A stretch of 64,000 nt of DNA from Candidatus Rubrivivax defluviihabitans (GTDB taxonomy: Bacteria; Pseudomonadota; Gammaproteobacteria; Burkholderiales; Burkholderiaceae_C). The notes beneath the pieces are model-generated. The model was not told where the DNA came from. It worked only from the letters and a program-made list of their open reading frames with translations, and searched no databases. Below, in pieces: positions 52,817-63,770 of this stretch (the stretch's first letter is position 1; every line of letters starts with the position of its first letter). The DNA is taken from assembly GCA_016709385.1 (NCBI GenBank), contig JADJMW010000008.1, positions 124,001-188,000 on the forward strand. The letters are read 5' to 3'. Position numbers and translations under genes: made by a program.

Positions 52817-54226
52817 ATGAACGCGAACGTCGTCGAGAGCGCCGCGCAGCGCAGCACCGAACAGTGGCAGGCCGCCGACGCGGCGCACTTCCTGCACCCC
52901 TTCACCGATTTCAAGGCGCTGGCCGGCAAGGGCTCGCGCATCATCACGCGCGCCGACAACATCTACCTCTGGGACAGCGAGGGCCGCAAGGTGCTCGACG
53001 CCATGAGCGGCCTGTGGTGCGTCAACGTGGGCTACGGCCAGCAGGCGCTGGTGGACGCCGCGGCGCGCCAGATGCGCGAACTGCCCTTCTACAACGCCTT
53101 CTTCCAGACCGCCACGCCCCCGGCCATCGAACTGGCCGAGCTGCTGGCCGAAGTGACGCCGCCGCAGTTCCAGCATGTCTTCTTCTCGGGTTCGGGCTCG
53201 GAAGGCAACGACACCGTGGTGCGCATGGTGCGCCGTTACTGGGACGTGCTGGGCCAGCCGCAGCGCCAGGTCATCATCAGCCGCCAGAACGCCTACCACG
53301 GCTCCACCATGGCCGGCGCCTCGCTGGGCGGCATGGCCGGCATGCATGCGCAGGGCGGGCTGCCGATTCCCGGCATCGTGCACATCGAACAGCCCTACTG
53401 GTGGGAACACGGCCGGCCGGCCGGTCTGACGCGCGACGAATTCGGCCTCGTGGCCGCACGCTGGCTGGAGGCCAAGATCCTGGAAGTCGGTGCGGAGAAG
53501 GTGGCTGCCTTCATCGGCGAGCCGGTGCAGGGCGCCGGCGGCGTGATCATCCCGCCGGCCAGCTACTGGCCCGAGATCCAGCGCATCTGCGACCGCCACG
53601 GCGTGCTGCTCGTCAGCGACGAGGTCATCTGCGGCTTCGGCCGCACCGGCCACTGGTTCGGTTGCGAGACCTTCGGCTTCCGGCCCGACCTGATGACCTT
53701 CGCCAAGGGCGTGACCAGCGGCTACGTGCCGCTGGGCGGCGTGATGGTGGGCGATCGCATGGCCCGTGTGCTCATCGACGAAGGCGGCGAGTTCAACCAC
53801 GGCTACACCTATTCGGGTCACCCGGTGGCCTGCGCCGTGGCCGTGGCCAATATCCGGCTCATCCAGCAACTCGGCCTGGTGCAGCATGTTCACGACGACG
53901 TGGGCCCGTATCTTGCCGAGGGCTTTGCCAAGCTGCGCGAGCACCCGCTGGTGGGTGACGCCGAAACCTGCGGACTCATGGGCGCCCTGTTGCTGGTCCA
54001 GGACAAGACCCAGGGCACGCCCTTTCCCGAAGCGCTGGAGATCGGCATGGTCTGCCGCGGCCACTGTTTCCGCGAAGGCGTGATCATGCGCGCCGTGGGC
54101 GACCGCATGATCATCGCGCCGCCGCTGGTCATCACGCGGGCGCAGGTCGACGAGATGCTGGCGCTGATCCGCCGCTGCCTGGACCTGACACTGGCCGACG
54201 CGCAGCGCCAGCGCTGGCTGGGTTGA
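52817..54226 (+). CDS. spuC: Putrescine:pyruvate-type aminotransferase, class III
   Basis: 469 residues. It begins 16 bases after puuA. The PLP site is LLVSDEVICGFGRTGHWFG...MTFAKGVTSGYVPLGGV. The N-terminal HFLHPFTDFKALAGKGSRIITRADNIYLWDSEGRKVLD resembles SpuC of Pseudomonas. SpuC moves the amino group of putrescine to pyruvate, giving 4-aminobutanal, a direct route parallel to PuuA/B. The exact amine is inferred from context. Confidence 0.85.
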   Translation: MNANVVESAAQRSTEQWQAADAAHFLHPFTDFKALAGKGSRIITRADNIYLWDSEGRKVLDAMSGLWCVNVGYGQQALVDAAARQMRELPFYNAFFQTATPPAIELAELLAEVTPPQFQHVFFSGSGSEGNDTVVRMVRRYWDVLGQPQRQVIISRQNAYHGSTMAGASLGGMAGMHAQGGLPIPGIVHIEQPYWWEHGRPAGLTRDEFGLVAARWLEAKILEVGAEKVAAFIGEPVQGAGGVIIPPASYWPEIQRICDRHGVLLVSDEVICGFGRTGHWFGCETFGFRPDLMTFAKGVTSGYVPLGGVMVGDRMARVLIDEGGEFNHGYTYSGHPVACAVAVANIRLIQQLGLVQHVHDDVGPYLAEGFAKLREHPLVGDAETCGLMGALLLVQDKTQGTPFPEALEIGMVCRGHCFREGVIMRAVGDRMIIAPPLVITRAQVDEMLALIRRCLDLTLADAQRQRWLG

Positions 54227-54334
54227 ATCCCCACGCCGAACCCAGCGCTTCCACCGATGGCCTTGCGCCCGCCCGCGCCTAGACTGCCCGTCGATAGCCG
54301 ACCCACCCCTGTCCCGTAGCCCGGAGATGCCGCC

Positions 54335-55441
54335 ATGAATCCGAAGACCGCCGCTTCTGCCCTGATCGCCGCGCTGGCGCTGGCCGCGACCGCCGCGCTG
54401 GCGCAGGAAGAGGAGAAGATCCTCAATATCTACAACTGGTCGGACTACATCGCCGAGGACACGATCCGCAATTTCGAGAAGGAAACCGGCATCAAGGTCC
54501 GCTATGACAATTTCGACAACAACGAGATCGTGCATGCCAAGCTGGTGGCGGGCAAGACGGGCTACGACCTCATCGTGCCCTCGTCCAACTGGGCCAAGCT
54601 GCAGCTCGACGGCGGGCTGCTGAGCAAGCTGGACAAGACCCAGCTGCCGAACCTGAAATACCTGGACCCGGCGGTGCAGGCGCAGCTTGCGCGCATGGAC
54701 CCGGGCAACGACTACATGGTCAACTGGCTGTGGGGCTTCACCACCGTGGGCATCAACGTCGACAAGGTCAAGGCCGCGCTGGGCCCCACGCCGATGCCCG
54801 AGAACGCCTGGGACCTGGTCTTCAAGCCCGAATACATCAGCAAGCTCAAGAGCTGCGGCGTGAGCTTCCTGGACTCGGCCACCGAGGTCGTGCCCGCCGC
54901 GCTGCACTACCTGGGCAAGCCCTCGTTCAGCAAGAACCCGAGCGACTATGCCGCGGCAGGGCAGCTGCTCAAGCAGGTGCGGCCGCACGTCACGCTGTTC
55001 AGTTCGTCGGGTTATATCAACGACATGGCCGGCGGCTCGATCTGCGTCGCGCTGGGCTGGTCGGGCGACATCAACATCGCGCGCCAGCGCGCCATCGACA
55101 ACAAGACCGGGAACAACATCCAGGCGCTGATTCCCAAGACCGGCGGTCTGCTGTTCTTCGACGTCATGGTGATCCCGGTGGACGCCCCGCGCCCCGGCAA
55201 CGCACACAAGTTCATCAACTACATCATGCGGCCCGAAGTGCATGCCGGCCTGACCAACAAGGTCTTCTACGCCAACCCCAATACCGAGTCCAAGAAGCAC
55301 ATCCGGCCCGAGGTGGCCGGCAACCCCACGGTCTTCCTGTCGCCGCAGGACATGGCGCGCATGATCCCGCCGGACTCGATCAACAACGACCTGCGGCGCC
55401 TGATGACGCGCACCTTCACGTCGTTCAAGACCGGGCTGTAA
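54335..55441 (+). CDS. potF: Polyamine ABC transporter substrate-binding protein
   Basis: 368 residues from the ATG at 54335, with a signal peptide ending ALAQEEE. LNIYNWSDYIAEDTIRNFEKETGIKV and YDLIVPSSNWA are characteristic of PotD/PotF. It binds putrescine (or spermidine) in the periplasm. The stop is immediately followed by potG without a gap. About 108 bases separate it from spuC, enough for a promoter. Confidence 0.93.
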   Translation: MNPKTAASALIAALALAATAALAQEEEKILNIYNWSDYIAEDTIRNFEKETGIKVRYDNFDNNEIVHAKLVAGKTGYDLIVPSSNWAKLQLDGGLLSKLDKTQLPNLKYLDPAVQAQLARMDPGNDYMVNWLWGFTTVGINVDKVKAALGPTPMPENAWDLVFKPEYISKLKSCGVSFLDSATEVVPAALHYLGKPSFSKNPSDYAAAGQLLKQVRPHVTLFSSSGYINDMAGGSICVALGWSGDINIARQRAIDNKTGNNIQALIPKTGGLLFFDVMVIPVDAPRPGNAHKFINYIMRPEVHAGLTNKVFYANPNTESKKHIRPEVAGNPTVFLSPQDMARMIPPDSINNDLRRLMTRTFTSFKTGL

Positions 55442-56539
<1,098 letters not shown>

Positions 56540-56546
56540 GCGCGGC

Positions 56547-57467
56547 ATGAACGCCCTGCTTGCCCGGATCGGCGGCCGCACGGTGGTGATCGCCGTGCCG
56601 TTCCTGTTCCTGCTCGTCTTTTTCCTCTTCCCCTTCGTCATCGTCGGCAAGATCAGCGTCTCCGAGATGGAGACGGTGAGCTTCAAGGACGTGCTCACCT
56701 GGTCCGACGGCGTGCTCACGCTGGCGCTGCGTTTTTCCAATTACGTCTTCATCACCGAGGACCCGCTTTATTTCAAGACCTACCTGGCCAGCCTGCACTA
56801 CGCGCTGGTGACGACGCTGTTGTGCCTGTTCATCGGCTACCCCTTCGCCTATTTCATGGCGCGCGCCCGGCCCACGCTGCAACCGGCGCTGCTGATGCTG
56901 GTGATGTTGCCGTTCTGGACCTCGTTCCTGCTGCGCGTCTACGCCTGGCGCGGCCTGCTCACCGAAGGCGGCTGGGTGGCCGAGCTCATCTTCGCCAGCG
57001 GGTTGGACCAGGTGCTGTATGCGGTCGGACTCATCGCGTCCCCCGGCAAGTTGATGCACACGCCGTTCTCGCTGGTATTGGGCATGACCTACACCTACCT
57101 GCCGTTCATGATCCTGCCGCTGTACGGCAACCTGGCCAAACTCGATTTGCGTCTGCTCGAGGCCGCGGCCGACCTCGGCGCCACGCCCTGGGTGGCGTTC
57201 TGGAAGGTGACGGTGCCGCTGTCCAAGGCCGGCATCATCGCCGGCTCGATGCTGGTCTTCATTCCCTGCGTCGGCGAATTCGTCATCCCCGAACTGCTGG
57301 GTGGCCCCGAGACGCTGATGATCGGCCGCGTGCTGTGGGACGAATTCTTCAGCAACAACGACTGGCCCATGGCGTCCAGCGTGGCCGTGGTGATGGTGCT
57401 GCTGATCATCGTGCCGCTGGCCATCTTCAACAAATACCAGGCTGAAGCGCAGGAGAGCCGGAAATGA
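56547..57467 (+). CDS. potH: Polyamine ABC transporter permease, first subunit
   Basis: 306 residues with about six transmembrane helices. The binding-protein-dependent EAA motif is LRLLEAAADLGATPWVAFWKVTVPLSKAGI. It forms the channel with potI. The stop overlaps the potI start by 4 bases. Confidence 0.94.
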   Translation: MNALLARIGGRTVVIAVPFLFLLVFFLFPFVIVGKISVSEMETVSFKDVLTWSDGVLTLALRFSNYVFITEDPLYFKTYLASLHYALVTTLLCLFIGYPFAYFMARARPTLQPALLMLVMLPFWTSFLLRVYAWRGLLTEGGWVAELIFASGLDQVLYAVGLIASPGKLMHTPFSLVLGMTYTYLPFMILPLYGNLAKLDLRLLEAAADLGATPWVAFWKVTVPLSKAGIIAGSMLVFIPCVGEFVIPELLGGPETLMIGRVLWDEFFSNNDWPMASSVAVVMVLLIIVPLAIFNKYQAEAQESRK

Positions 57468-58315
57468 CGCCGCGCGGCACCAGCGCCAACTTCAACCGCT
57501 GGTTCGGTCGCGGCTGGCTGGGCCTGGGTTATGTCTTCCTTTACGTGCCGATCGTGGCACTGGTCGTCTTTTCCTTCAACGACTCGCCGATTCCGAACGT
57601 CTGGCGCGGCTTCACGCTGAAGTGGTATGCGGCGCTGGCGCGCGACACCGAGATGCTGGCCGGCCTGTGGCTGAGCCTGAAGATCGCCTTTCTCACCGCC
57701 TGCGGCTCGGTGGTGCTGGGCACGCTGACCGCCTTTGCGCTCGTCAAGTACAAGCGCTTCCCTGGGCGCACGCTGTTCTCGGGCATGAGCACCGCGCCGC
57801 TGGTCATGCCCGAGGTGGTGGTGGGACTGTCGCTGCTGCTGATGCTGGTGAGCGTGCAGCGCGCCCTGGGCTTCCCCGAGCGCGGCATGCTCACCATCTG
57901 GTTCGGCCACCTGCTGCTGGGCGTGGCCTACGCCGCCGTGGTGGTGCAGGCGCGACTGCACGACCTGAACCCGCAACTCGAGGAAGCCGCCATGGACCTG
58001 GGCGCGCGGCCGCACCAGGTGTTCTGGCTGGTGACGCTGCCGATGATCGCGCAAAGCCTGGTCTCGGCCTGGCTGCTGACCTTCACGCTGTCGCTGGACG
58101 ACGTCGTGCTGTCGGCCTTCCTCTCCGGCCCCGGATCGACGACCATGCCGCTGGTGATCTTCTCGCGCGCGCGGCTGGGACTCAACCCCAGCGTCAACGC
58201 GGTCGCCACGCTGATCATCGTCGTGGTGGCCGTCGGCGTGGTGACCGCGAGCTGGTTCATCGCCAATGCCGAGCGCAAGCGCCGGCGCGAGATGGCCGCG
58301 GCGGCACATGCCTGA
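57464..58315 (+). CDS. potI: Polyamine ABC transporter permease, second subunit
   Basis: 283 residues with about six helices. EAA motif is LEEAAMDLGARPHQVFWLVTLPMIAQSLVSA, followed by LSLDDVVLSAFLSGPGSTTMPLVIFS, a PotC/PotI feature. It completes the PotFGHI importer. The next gene is a porin 55 bases downstream. Confidence 0.94.
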   Translation: MTPRGTSANFNRWFGRGWLGLGYVFLYVPIVALVVFSFNDSPIPNVWRGFTLKWYAALARDTEMLAGLWLSLKIAFLTACGSVVLGTLTAFALVKYKRFPGRTLFSGMSTAPLVMPEVVVGLSLLLMLVSVQRALGFPERGMLTIWFGHLLLGVAYAAVVVQARLHDLNPQLEEAAMDLGARPHQVFWLVTLPMIAQSLVSAWLLTFTLSLDDVVLSAFLSGPGSTTMPLVIFSRARLGLNPSVNAVATLIIVVVAVGVVTASWFIANAERKRRREMAAAAHA

Positions 58316-58370
58316 ATGTTGGCCCCCCACGAACCCCCATCCACACGCAGACCAGAACGAGGAGAACCCG

Positions 58371-59819
58371 ATGAAGCGCTCCGCACCCCACGCCCCCCTG
58401 CTCGGGCTCTGTCTGGCCCTGGCCGCGGCCTTCCCTGCCGCGGCGCAGACCAACGAAGAGCTGTTGAAGGAACTGCGCACGCTGCGCGATCGTGTCAACG
58501 AACTGGAACGGAAGCTCCAGCAGGCGCCTGCCGCGACGGCACCGGCCGCCCCGGCACCGGGGCAATGGGGCATGACCCCCGAACAGGCGCGTGAACTCAA
58601 CCGCGTCGCCGTCAAGACCGAAGGCCTGCAGGACAGCTTCGCCGACCAGGGTCTGAAGGGGCTGAAGATCAGCGGCCAGATGGACCCGACCTGGATCTAC
58701 AACCGCGCCCAGGACGATGCCACCTTCGTCTTCCTGAACAACGGTGACGCGCGCTACACCTACGACAACTCGTACTTCGGCATGGTCGTGATCGACTTCG
58801 AAAAGGAGACCGAGAGCGGCACGCGCTGGAAGCTGACGCTGGCGCCCGAGCGCGGCACCGGCGCCATCTTCAACGACTCGATCGTGCACGAGGCCTCGGT
58901 GTCGGTGCCGCTCACCGACCTGCAGACGCGGTTGTGGGCGGGCCAGATCCCCGACTGGACCGGCTACGAGCTCACGCTGCCGGCGGGCAACAAGCTGATC
59001 ACGCACAACCTGCTGTTCGACACCATGGCGCCCAGTGCCTACACCGGCGCCGTGCTCGACATCACCAGCGGCAAGTGGTGGGTGCGCGGCGGCCTGGCGA
59101 ATGTGAACACGGCGCGCAACACCTCGGGCAACAAGCAGCCGTCGCTGATCTACCGTGTCGACTACTCCAAGGGCGAATTCAGTGGTTTCGGCTTCAGCGG
59201 GGTGCACGGCAAGATCGCGAACTTCGCCGCGGACGGTACCTACTTCGGCGACACCGGCGAGGTCGACCCGATCACCGGTGACCCGATCCTGGGCGAGGTC
59301 GGCTTCGCCAGCGCCGGCAAGAACACCATGGCGAACCTCTTCGAGGTCGACGCCTACTTCATCCGCGGCGACTGGTCCTTCTTCGGCCAGGCCAGCGTGG
59401 GCCAGCAGGACGGTGCGGCCATCTTCAACAGCGACGGCGTGCTGCGCGACGCCGAGTGGTGGGGCCTGTCGGGCACCGCGGCCTACAAGATCACGCCGCG
59501 CCTGGAAGGCGTGCTGCGCGCCGACTACGTGGACAACAGCAAGAACGGCGGCGGCCTGCTCGGCTTCAGCTTCGACGACCCGATCAACGGCATCGGCCGC
59601 GGCCTGCTCGACGACGGCAGCTTCGCCAAGGGCGAATCCGTGGGCGCCAATCGCTGGGCCATCAGCCTGGGCATGAACTACCTGTTCGACGAGAACACCA
59701 TCTTCAAGCTGGAATACCGCTACGACGGCGCCGACCAGCCGGTTTTCGAGTATGTCGGCGAGGGCCGCTTCGAGAAGTCGAACAGCGTCTTCGGCGCCTC
59801 GGTGGTGGTGAGCTTCTGA
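58371..59819 (+). CDS. Outer-membrane porin of the DUF3138 type
   Basis: 482 residues from the ATG at 58371 (CGAGGAGAACCCG before it). Signal peptide ends PAAAQTNEE. A coiled-coil-like segment (ELLKELRTLRDRVNELERKLQQ) follows and then a large barrel with aromatic-rich strands, ending GASVVVSF with the terminal Phe. The family occurs in Burkholderiales near transport genes. Here it may pass polyamines through the outer membrane, which is inference from its place between potI and the aldehyde dehydrogenase. Confidence 0.83.
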   Translation: MKRSAPHAPLLGLCLALAAAFPAAAQTNEELLKELRTLRDRVNELERKLQQAPAATAPAAPAPGQWGMTPEQARELNRVAVKTEGLQDSFADQGLKGLKISGQMDPTWIYNRAQDDATFVFLNNGDARYTYDNSYFGMVVIDFEKETESGTRWKLTLAPERGTGAIFNDSIVHEASVSVPLTDLQTRLWAGQIPDWTGYELTLPAGNKLITHNLLFDTMAPSAYTGAVLDITSGKWWVRGGLANVNTARNTSGNKQPSLIYRVDYSKGEFSGFGFSGVHGKIANFAADGTYFGDTGEVDPITGDPILGEVGFASAGKNTMANLFEVDAYFIRGDWSFFGQASVGQQDGAAIFNSDGVLRDAEWWGLSGTAAYKITPRLEGVLRADYVDNSKNGGGLLGFSFDDPINGIGRGLLDDGSFAKGESVGANRWAISLGMNYLFDENTIFKLEYRYDGADQPVFEYVGEGRFEKSNSVFGASVVVSF

Positions 59820-59869
59820 CGAACTCCGGTCGCAGGTCGCGGGTTCGCGGGCCTGCATGTCACCTCACG

Positions 59870-59890
59870 GCGGGCCGCAGGCCCGCTTTT
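59870..59890 (+). terminator. Rho-independent terminator after the DUF3138 porin
   Basis: GCGGGCC, loop GCA, GGCCCGC and then TTTT: a compact GC stem followed by a T-run. It would end the pot-porin transcript before the aldehyde dehydrogenase gene 22 bases later. Confidence 0.75.
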
Positions 59891-59911
59891 CACCTTTTCC
59901 GGGAGACCCCC

Positions 59912-61417
59912 ATGAGCAACGCCGCACCCCCATGGCACGAACGCGCCGCCGCGCTGCGCATCGACGGCCGCGCCGTCATCGACGGCCAGCGCCGCGACGC
60001 CGCCTCGGGCGAGGCCTTTGCCTGCGTCTCGCCCATCGACGGCCGCGTGCTCGCCAGCGTGGCGCGCGGCGCCGCGGCCGATATCGACGCCGCGGTGGCC
60101 AGCGCGCGTGCCGCCTTCGAAGATGCGCGCTGGTCCGGCAAGCCGCCGGCCGTGCGCAAGAAGCTGCTGCTGCGCTTCGCCGAGAAGATCCTGGCCGCAC
60201 GCGACGAACTGGCGCTGCTGGAGACGCTGGACATGGGCAAGCCGATCCAGTATTCGCTGTCGGTCGACGTGCCCAGCACCGCGCGCTGCATCGCCTGGTA
60301 TGCCGAGGCGGTGGACAAGGTCTACGGCGAGGTCGCGCCCACCGGGGCCAACGCGCTGGCGCTGATCACGCACGAACCGGTGGGCGTGGTCGGTGCCATC
60401 GTGCCCTGGAACTACCCCATGATCATGGCCGCCTGGAAGCTGGGCCCGGCGCTGGCGGCGGGCAATTCGGTGGTCCTGAAGCCCAGCGAGAAGAGCCCGC
60501 TGACGGCGCTGCGGCTGGCCGAACTGGCGCTGGAGGCCGGTATCCCGCCCGGCGTGCTGAACGTGGTGCCGGGTTTCGGTGCCGAGGCCGGCGAGGCGCT
60601 GGCGCTGCACATGGACGTCGACGCCCTGGGCTTCACCGGTTCCACGCGCACCGGTCGGCGCATGCTGGAATACGCCAGCCGCTCCAACCTGAAGCGCGTC
60701 TTCAACGAACTCGGCGGCAAGTCGGCCTTCGTGGTCTTCGACGATTTCGCCGACCTGAAGCGGGCCGCCGTCACGGTGGCCGGCAGCATGTTCTTCAACC
60801 AGGGCGAAAGCTGCAACGCGCCTTCGCGCGTGCTCGTGCACGAACGCGTGGCCGACGATTTCGTGGCACTCGTAGCCGCGCAGGCGCCGCTGTACCCGCC
60901 GGCCGACCCGCTGGACCCCTCCACCGTGATGGGCGCCCTGGTCGACGAGACGCAACTGAAGACGGTGCTGGGCTATATCCAGGCCGGCCGAGACGAAGGC
61001 GCGCGCTGCATCACCGGGGGACGGCAGGTTCGCACCGAGACCGGCGGCCACTATGTCGAGCCCACGGTCTTCGACGGCGTGGCCAACGGCATGAAGATCG
61101 CCCGCGAGGAAATCTTCGGCCCGGTGATGAGCGTGATCCGCTTCAAGACCGAGGCCGAGGCCGTGCAACTGGCCAACCACAGCCCCTACGGCCTGCAGGC
61201 CAGCGTGTGGAGCGACAACATCAACCGCGCCCACCGCGTGGCGCGCGCGCTGCGCGCCGGCACCGTGCACGTGAACCAGTACGACGAGGACGACATCACC
61301 GTGCCCTTCGGCGGCGTCAAGCAAAGCGGCAACGGCCGCGACAAGAGCCTGCACGCCTTCGACAAGGTCACCGAGCTGAAGACGACCTGGCTGCGCATCG
61401 ACGCGGCGCACGACTGA
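59912..61417 (+). CDS. puuC: Aldehyde dehydrogenase, PuuC/aminobutyraldehyde type
   Basis: 501 residues from the ATG at 59912 (GGGAG before it). NAD site GFTGSTRTGRRM, general base in FNELGGKSAF and nucleophile cysteine in FFNQGESCNAPSR (the C in ESCNAP) are present. It would oxidise gamma-glutamyl-aminobutyraldehyde or 4-aminobutanal to the acid, linking PuuB and SpuC products to GABA. Other omega-aldehydes are possible. Confidence 0.87.
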   Translation: MSNAAPPWHERAAALRIDGRAVIDGQRRDAASGEAFACVSPIDGRVLASVARGAAADIDAAVASARAAFEDARWSGKPPAVRKKLLLRFAEKILAARDELALLETLDMGKPIQYSLSVDVPSTARCIAWYAEAVDKVYGEVAPTGANALALITHEPVGVVGAIVPWNYPMIMAAWKLGPALAAGNSVVLKPSEKSPLTALRLAELALEAGIPPGVLNVVPGFGAEAGEALALHMDVDALGFTGSTRTGRRMLEYASRSNLKRVFNELGGKSAFVVFDDFADLKRAAVTVAGSMFFNQGESCNAPSRVLVHERVADDFVALVAAQAPLYPPADPLDPSTVMGALVDETQLKTVLGYIQAGRDEGARCITGGRQVRTETGGHYVEPTVFDGVANGMKIAREEIFGPVMSVIRFKTEAEAVQLANHSPYGLQASVWSDNINRAHRVARALRAGTVHVNQYDEDDITVPFGGVKQSGNGRDKSLHAFDKVTELKTTWLRIDAAHD

Positions 61418-61451
61418 AGGCGCGGGCGCCAGGGACTACCGGGGAAACATC

Positions 61452-62723
61452 ATGAACCACTCGCTGAACGAACAACTCCTGGCCCGCAAGGCGGCCGCCA
61501 CGCCGCGCGGCGTGGGTGTCATGGCACCCTTCTTTGCCGAGCGTGCCGAAGGCGCCGAGTTGTGGGACGTGCAGGGCCGGCGCTTCATCGACTTCGCCGG
61601 CGGCATCGCGGTGATGAATGTCGGCCACGGACATCCGCGGGTGAAGGCGGCGCTGCAGGCCCAGCTGGAGCGCTTCACGCACACCTGCTACCAGGTCGTG
61701 CCCTACGAAGGCTACGTTTCGCTGGCCGAGAAGCTGAACCAGCTCACGCCGGGCACGCACGCCAAGAAGACGGCCTTTTTCTCCACCGGCGCCGAGGCGG
61801 TGGAGAACGCCATCAAGATCGCCCGTGCGCACACCAAACGTGCCGGCGTCATCGCCTTCGGCGGCGCCTTCCACGGCCGCAGCCTGTTCGCGGTGGCGCT
61901 GACCGGCAAGGTGCAGCCCTACAAGGCCGGTTTCGGCCCCTTCCCGCCCGAGATCTATCACGCCCCCTTCCCCTGCCACTGCGCCAGCCTGGACGAGACG
62001 AAGAAGGCCGTGGCGCAGCTGTTCAAGGCCGACATCGAGGCCAGCCGGGTGGCGGCCATCGTCTTCGAGCCGGTGCAGGGCGAGGGCGGTTTCAACGTCA
62101 TCCAGCCCGGGGCCGTGCGCTGGCTGCGCGAGCTGTGCGACCAACACGGCATCGTGCTCGTGGCCGACGAGGTGCAGTCCGGTTTCGGCCGCACCGGCCA
62201 CCTGTTCGCGATGGAACACTTCGGCGTCGTGCCCGACCTTCTCGTCAGCGCCAAGTCGCTGGCGGCGGGCCTGCCGCTGTCGGCGGTGACGGGCCGCGCC
62301 GAGATCATGGATGCCCCGGCGCCGGGGGGCTTGGGCGGCACCTATGCCGGCAATCCGATGGCCATTGCCGCGGCCCATGCCGTGATCGACATCATGGCCG
62401 ACGAGCAGCTGCCCGCACGCGGCGCACGCCTGGGCGACGCCTTGAAGGCGCGCCTGGAGGCACTGCGCCCGCGCGTGCCGCAGATCCACGACGTGCGCGG
62501 CCTGGGCGCGATGGTGGCGGTGGAGTTCCGCCGCCCGGGCGGCGCCGAGCCCGACGCCGACTTCACCCGCCGCGTGCAGGCGCAGGCGCTGCAGCGCGGC
62601 CTCATCCTGCTGAGCTGCGGCGTCGACGCCAATGTGCTGCGCTTCCTGTTTCCGCTGGCGGTGCCGCAGCCGGTGTTCGACGAAGCGCTGGACATCCTGG
62701 CCGACAGCCTGACCTCGGCCTGA
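61452..62723 (+). CDS. gabT: 4-aminobutyrate aminotransferase
   Basis: 423 residues. LWDVQGRRFIDFAGGIAVMNVGHGHPRV, FFSTGAEAVENAIKIARAHT and the PLP-site segment LVADEVQSGFGRTGHLFAMEH...LLVSAKSLAAGLPLSAVTG fit GabT/PuuE. It transfers the amino group of GABA to 2-oxoglutarate, giving succinate semialdehyde. A succinate semialdehyde dehydrogenase is not seen here. It follows the aldehyde dehydrogenase by 34 bases. Confidence 0.92.
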   Translation: MNHSLNEQLLARKAAATPRGVGVMAPFFAERAEGAELWDVQGRRFIDFAGGIAVMNVGHGHPRVKAALQAQLERFTHTCYQVVPYEGYVSLAEKLNQLTPGTHAKKTAFFSTGAEAVENAIKIARAHTKRAGVIAFGGAFHGRSLFAVALTGKVQPYKAGFGPFPPEIYHAPFPCHCASLDETKKAVAQLFKADIEASRVAAIVFEPVQGEGGFNVIQPGAVRWLRELCDQHGIVLVADEVQSGFGRTGHLFAMEHFGVVPDLLVSAKSLAAGLPLSAVTGRAEIMDAPAPGGLGGTYAGNPMAIAAAHAVIDIMADEQLPARGARLGDALKARLEALRPRVPQIHDVRGLGAMVAVEFRRPGGAEPDADFTRRVQAQALQRGLILLSCGVDANVLRFLFPLAVPQPVFDEALDILADSLTSA

Positions 62724-62851
62724 GCGCGGTCACGACTTCTTGAAGCCCGCCGTCGCTCCGGCGTCCGAGCCGCTCCCGACCCGCGCCGCATGAGCGCGCC
62801 GGGCCGCTCCCAAGCGCTCATCCCGGAGCGCGTAGCGCGCAGGGTCGTCCA
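62724..62851. repeat. GC-rich structured intergenic element with direct and inverted repeats
   Basis: The gap before the EamA gene contains a direct repeat GCCGCTCCC (62769-62777 and 62803-62811), an inverted repeat TGAGCGC / GCGCTCA (62791-62797 and 62814-62820), and GCGC-GTA-GCGC near 62828. It looks like a dispersed REP-like element, but copies elsewhere cannot be checked here. Confidence 0.4.
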
Positions 62852-63769
62852 GTGAACCGCCCCGGCGCCGGCGCAGTGCCGTTGCTCGCCTACCTGAGCC
62901 TGGCCGCCAGCATGGCGCTGGTGGGCAGCTACGTGGGCCTGTCGCGCCTGCTGGTGGCCGTGTTCCCGGTGCTGCTGCTGGCCTGGCTGCGCTTCGGCAT
63001 CGCCGCCGTGGCCATGCTGCACTGGCTGCCGCGCCGCCCCGGCGAGGCGCCGCTGTCGCGCCACGACCGCTGGCTGCTGTTCTGGGAGAGCTTCCTCGGC
63101 AATTTCCTGTTCAGCATCTGCATGCTGTACGGCGTGGCGCTGACCTCGGCGCTGGCCGCCGGCGTGACGATGGCGGCCATTCCGGCGGCGGTGGCGCTGC
63201 TGTCGCGACTCTTCCTGGGCGAACGGATCCGGCCGCGCGTGATGCTGGCCATCGCCTGCGCGGCGCTGGGCATCGCGCTGCTCGGGCTGGCGCGCCATGC
63301 CAGCCCGGCGGCCGATGGCGGGCCCGGCGTGCTGCTGGGCTATGCGCTGCTGCTGGCGGCGGTGCTGTGCGAGGCGTCCTACGTGGTCATCGGCAAGCGG
63401 CTCACCGCCAGCGTCTCGCCGCGGCGCATCAGCGCGCTCATCAACCTGTGGGGGCTGGCCCTGGTCACGCCCTTCGGGCTGTGGCAGGCGTGGTCGTTTC
63501 CCTTCGAGTCGGTGGCGATGCCGATGTGGGGTCTGCTGGCCTTCTACGCCATCGCCGCCAGCATGGTGACGGTGTGGCTGTGGATGCAGGGCCTGCGCCA
63601 CGTGCCTTCGTCGCGCGCCGGTGTCTTCACGGTGCTGCTGCCGGCCAGCGCCGCGGCGGTGGGCATCGTCGTGCTGGGCGAACCCTTCGGCGCCGCGCAC
63701 GTGGCCGCCTTCGGGTTGGGCATCGCCGGCCTGCTGCTGGCCACCTGGCCCGAGCGGCCGGCGCGCTGA
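62852..63769 (+). CDS. EamA/DMT-superfamily inner-membrane transporter
   Basis: 305 residues with a probable GTG start at 62852. About ten hydrophobic segments form two EamA-type halves, with LLLAWLRFGIAAVAMLHW in the first and VTVWLWMQGLRHVPSSRAGVFTVLLPASAAAVGIVVLGEPF in the second. Relatives export amino acids or metabolites. The substrate is unknown. It converges on the AmrS-like gene. Confidence 0.87.
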   Translation: MNRPGAGAVPLLAYLSLAASMALVGSYVGLSRLLVAVFPVLLLAWLRFGIAAVAMLHWLPRRPGEAPLSRHDRWLLFWESFLGNFLFSICMLYGVALTSALAAGVTMAAIPAAVALLSRLFLGERIRPRVMLAIACAALGIALLGLARHASPAADGGPGVLLGYALLLAAVLCEASYVVIGKRLTASVSPRRISALINLWGLALVTPFGLWQAWSFPFESVAMPMWGLLAFYAIAASMVTVWLWMQGLRHVPSSRAGVFTVLLPASAAAVGIVVLGEPFGAAHVAAFGLGIAGLLLATWPERPAR

Positions 63770-63770
63770 G

